A stretch of 64,000 nucleotides of DNA from Arthrobacter sp. Soil762. Lineage in GTDB: Bacteria > Actinomycetota > Actinomycetes > Actinomycetales > Micrococcaceae. Both the position numbers and the translations under genes were made by a program. The stretch's first letter is position 1. Each line of letters opens with the position of its first letter. Positions 62,111-64,000 of the stretch are shown piece by piece. Location of the stretch: the NCBI RefSeq assembly GCF_001428335.1, contig NZ_LMSG01000022.1, positions 80,998 through 144,997 of the forward strand, written 5' to 3'. The notes under the pieces were generated by a model. That model worked only from the letters and a program-made list of their open reading frames with translations, was not told where the DNA came from and did no database searches.

Positions 62111-63723
62111 TGGATGTCTTCTCCTCCCTGATGGACGGCTTTGCCACCGCCCTCACCCCCATGAATTTCCTCTACGCCGTGATCGGCGTCGTCCTGGGTA
62201 CCGCCGTCGGCGTCCTCCCGGGCCTCGGCCCGGCCATGACCGTTGCGCTCCTGCTTCCGGTCACGTACGCCCTGGAACCCACCAGCGCCTTCATCATGTT
62301 CGCCGGCATTTACTACGGCGGCATGTACGGCGGCTCCACCACCTCCATCCTGCTGAATACGCCGGGTGAATCGTCGTCTGTGGTCACGGCCATCGAAGGC
62401 AACAAGATGGCGAAAGCCGGCAGGGCCGCGCAGGCGCTGGCGACGGCGGCCATCGGCTCGTTCGTGGCCGGCACCATCGGCACGGCCCTCCTGGCAGTCT
62501 GCGCTCCGATCGTGGTGGAGTTCGCCATCAGCCTGGGCGCCCCCAGCTACTTCGCGATCATGGTTCTCGCCCTGCTGGCGGTCACCGCGGTCCTGGGTTC
62601 CTCGCGGCTCCGGGGCTTCGCGTCCCTGGGCCTTGGCCTCGCCATCGGTCTGGTGGGCCTGGACGTGGTCACGGGCCAGGCCCGGCTCACGTTCGGCGTA
62701 CCGCTCCTGGCTGATGGCCTGGACATCGTGGTGGTTGCGGTGGCTATCTTCGCCGTGGGCGAGGCGCTGTGGGTTGCCGCGCACCTGCGCCGCACACCCC
62801 TGCAGGTCATCCCCGTGGGACGTCCGTGGATGGGCAAAAAGGACTGGAAACGGTCCTGGAAACCCTGGCTCCGCGGCACCGCGTTCGGCTTCCCGTTTGG
62901 CGCTCTTCCTGCCGGCGGAGCCGAGATCCCCACGTTCCTCTCTTATGTCACCGAGAAGAAACTCAGCAAGCACCCAGAGGAGTTCGGCAAGGGCGCCATC
63001 GAGGGCGTGGCCGGTCCGGAAGCAGCCAACAACGCTGCCGCGGCCGGCACTCTGACCCCCATGCTGGCCCTGGGCCTGCCCACCAACGCCACGGCTGCGG
63101 TAATGCTGGCGGCCTTCACGCAGTACGGCATCCAACCGGGACCGCAGCTGTTCGAGAGCCAGGGACCGCTGGTGTGGGCCCTCATCGCGAGCCTCTTCAT
63201 TGGCAACTTCCTGCTCCTGATCATCAACCTGCCCCTGGCACCGTTGTGGGCCAAGCTCCTGCAGATCCCGCGGCCCTACCTGTATGCCGGCATCCTGTTC
63301 TTCGCCACGCTGGGCGCCTACTCGGTGAACCTGCAGGCGTTCGATCTGGTGCTCCTGCTGACGCTCGGCGCGCTTGGCTTCATGATGCGGCGGTTCGGAC
63401 TTCCCGTCCTGCCGCTCATCCTCGGAGTCATCCTCGGACCGCGCATCGAAAAGCAGCTCCGCCAGACGCTGCAGCTCAGCGCCGGCGACCCTGCCGGCCT
63501 TTGGAGTGAGCCGATCGCCGTCGGCATCTACATCATCATCGCCCTCATCCTCCTGTGGCCGCTGCTGTTCAAGCTGATCCGCCGGAACCGACCGGCAGCA
63601 GTGCCGGCAGGGGTGGCCGCCACCCGCTCCGGCGCATCCGAACCGACGGATGCCTCGGGTGGCAGCGCCAGCCATGGCAGCCACCGTGCCACTACTGGCG
63701 GCGACGGGGACGGCGGCGGCTAA
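62110..63723 (+). CDS. tctA: TctA-type large permease subunit
   Basis: The 537-residue protein has about 12 helices and the duplicated TctA motifs GVLPGLGPAMTVALLLP (near residue 36) and PAGGAEIPTFLSYVTEKKLS, plus GPEAANNAAAAGTLTPMLALG, which form the transport path. It works with TctB and TctC as a secondary, ion-coupled importer without ATPase. The C-terminal ~35 residues are a Gly/Ala/Ser/His-rich tail not typical of the family. Confidence 0.93.
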   Translation: MDVFSSLMDGFATALTPMNFLYAVIGVVLGTAVGVLPGLGPAMTVALLLPVTYALEPTSAFIMFAGIYYGGMYGGSTTSILLNTPGESSSVVTAIEGNKMAKAGRAAQALATAAIGSFVAGTIGTALLAVCAPIVVEFAISLGAPSYFAIMVLALLAVTAVLGSSRLRGFASLGLGLAIGLVGLDVVTGQARLTFGVPLLADGLDIVVVAVAIFAVGEALWVAAHLRRTPLQVIPVGRPWMGKKDWKRSWKPWLRGTAFGFPFGALPAGGAEIPTFLSYVTEKKLSKHPEEFGKGAIEGVAGPEAANNAAAAGTLTPMLALGLPTNATAAVMLAAFTQYGIQPGPQLFESQGPLVWALIASLFIGNFLLLIINLPLAPLWAKLLQIPRPYLYAGILFFATLGAYSVNLQAFDLVLLLTLGALGFMMRRFGLPVLPLILGVILGPRIEKQLRQTLQLSAGDPAGLWSEPIAVGIYIIIALILLWPLLFKLIRRNRPAAVPAGVAATRSGASEPTDASGGSASHGSHRATTGGDGDGGG

Positions 63724-63816
63724 CCAGTCGGCTACCCAGTCCTGGGCATCCGCCCCGCATAGCATCCGCATCCGCCCCGCAGCAGAAGATCAACTGACAG
63801 AAAAAGAGGTACAGCC

Positions 63817-64000
63817 ATGACGATTGTGGTGGGATACGTCCCTACCCCGGAGGGCGAAGCAGCCCTGACCCAGGCCATCGCCGAGGCCAGGAAGAGCAAC
63901 ACCACCCTGCTGGTCATCAACTCCTCCAAGGGTGATGCCCTGGTGGACAACCGGTACGCCCAGGAGCCCGAAATGCATGGCATCGAGGCGCGCCTGGCCG
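63817..64000 (+). CDS. Universal stress protein, 3' end missing
   Basis: ATG 63817, after AGAGG, opens a frame that runs off the window after 61 codons. The visible part (MTIVVGYVPTPEGEAAL, TLLVINSSKGDALVD) matches the first half of a single Usp domain. It follows tctA by 93 bases, a spacer with repeated CATCCGCCCCGCA, and may be the last gene of the tct operon. Confidence 0.82.
   Translation, partial: MTIVVGYVPTPEGEAALTQAIAEARKSNTTLLVINSSKGDALVDNRYAQEPEMHGIEARLA

Overview
The window is from a high-GC Gram-positive chromosome. The GC-rich wobble bases, frequent GTG/TTG starts, chained 4-bp ATGA/GTGA overlaps and gene families point to an actinobacterium, most likely the Arthrobacter/Pseudarthrobacter group (Micrococcaceae). 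No 16S or other marker is present, so the genus is an inference. I see no insertion sequence, prophage, plasmid gene or CRISPR array; this looks like ordinary chromosome rich in carbohydrate and acyl-CoA metabolism.

Layout. 1-5095: end of a thiolase, a debranching-type glycosidase, a GT4 glycosyltransferase and a convergent ankyrin lipoprotein. 5106-7822: a secreted HbpS-like haem-binding protein divergent from a sensor kinase and response regulator, the gene set of the Streptomyces HbpS-SenS-SenR system. 7993-8196: cold-shock protein. 8275-16216: acyl-CoA/valine catabolism (acyl-CoA dehydrogenase, acyl-CoA ligase, MarR regulator, then mmsA, 3-hydroxyisobutyryl-CoA hydrolase, mmsB and enoyl-CoA hydratase on the minus strand). 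16501-18328: exonuclease III and an unassigned gene.

18410-38449 is a 20-kb minus-strand block. It holds a LacI regulator with a CUT1 sugar importer, an Asp23/Gls24 envelope-stress operon with a 52-residue companion, and a fructan locus: LacI regulator, peptide-type (family 5) ABC importer, cytoplasmic GH32, secreted GH68 levansucrase and GH32 lipoprotein. The likely flow is extracellular levan/fructo-oligosaccharide synthesis and trimming, import of oligomers, and cytoplasmic hydrolysis. Nearly identical LacI-type operators lie upstream of the CUT1 importer and of the levansucrase.

38789-39149: tRNA-Phe, tRNA-Asp and tRNA-Glu with a recognisable promoter and terminator. 39317-56553: PHP phosphoesterase, DMT exporter, methyltransferase, zincin, CDF metal exporter, NlpC/P60 hydrolase, an RseB/LolA-like protein with an ABC exporter, a rifampin-phosphotransferase-like enzyme with a universal stress protein, a short FAD-binding-like protein, CopC and a UvrA paralogue. 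56673-64000: purine permease, then a CitA/CitB-type two-component system divergent from tctCBA (tricarboxylate uptake) and the start of another universal stress protein.

The most unusual non-coding features are a 66-68 bp nested hairpin present twice (11809, 29829), a 96-bp inverted repeat built from four related units (38622), a 17-bp promoter element shared by the acyl-CoA ligase and mmsA promoters (9503, 16262), and three tandem 14-bp repeats ahead of the HbpS-like gene (5707).
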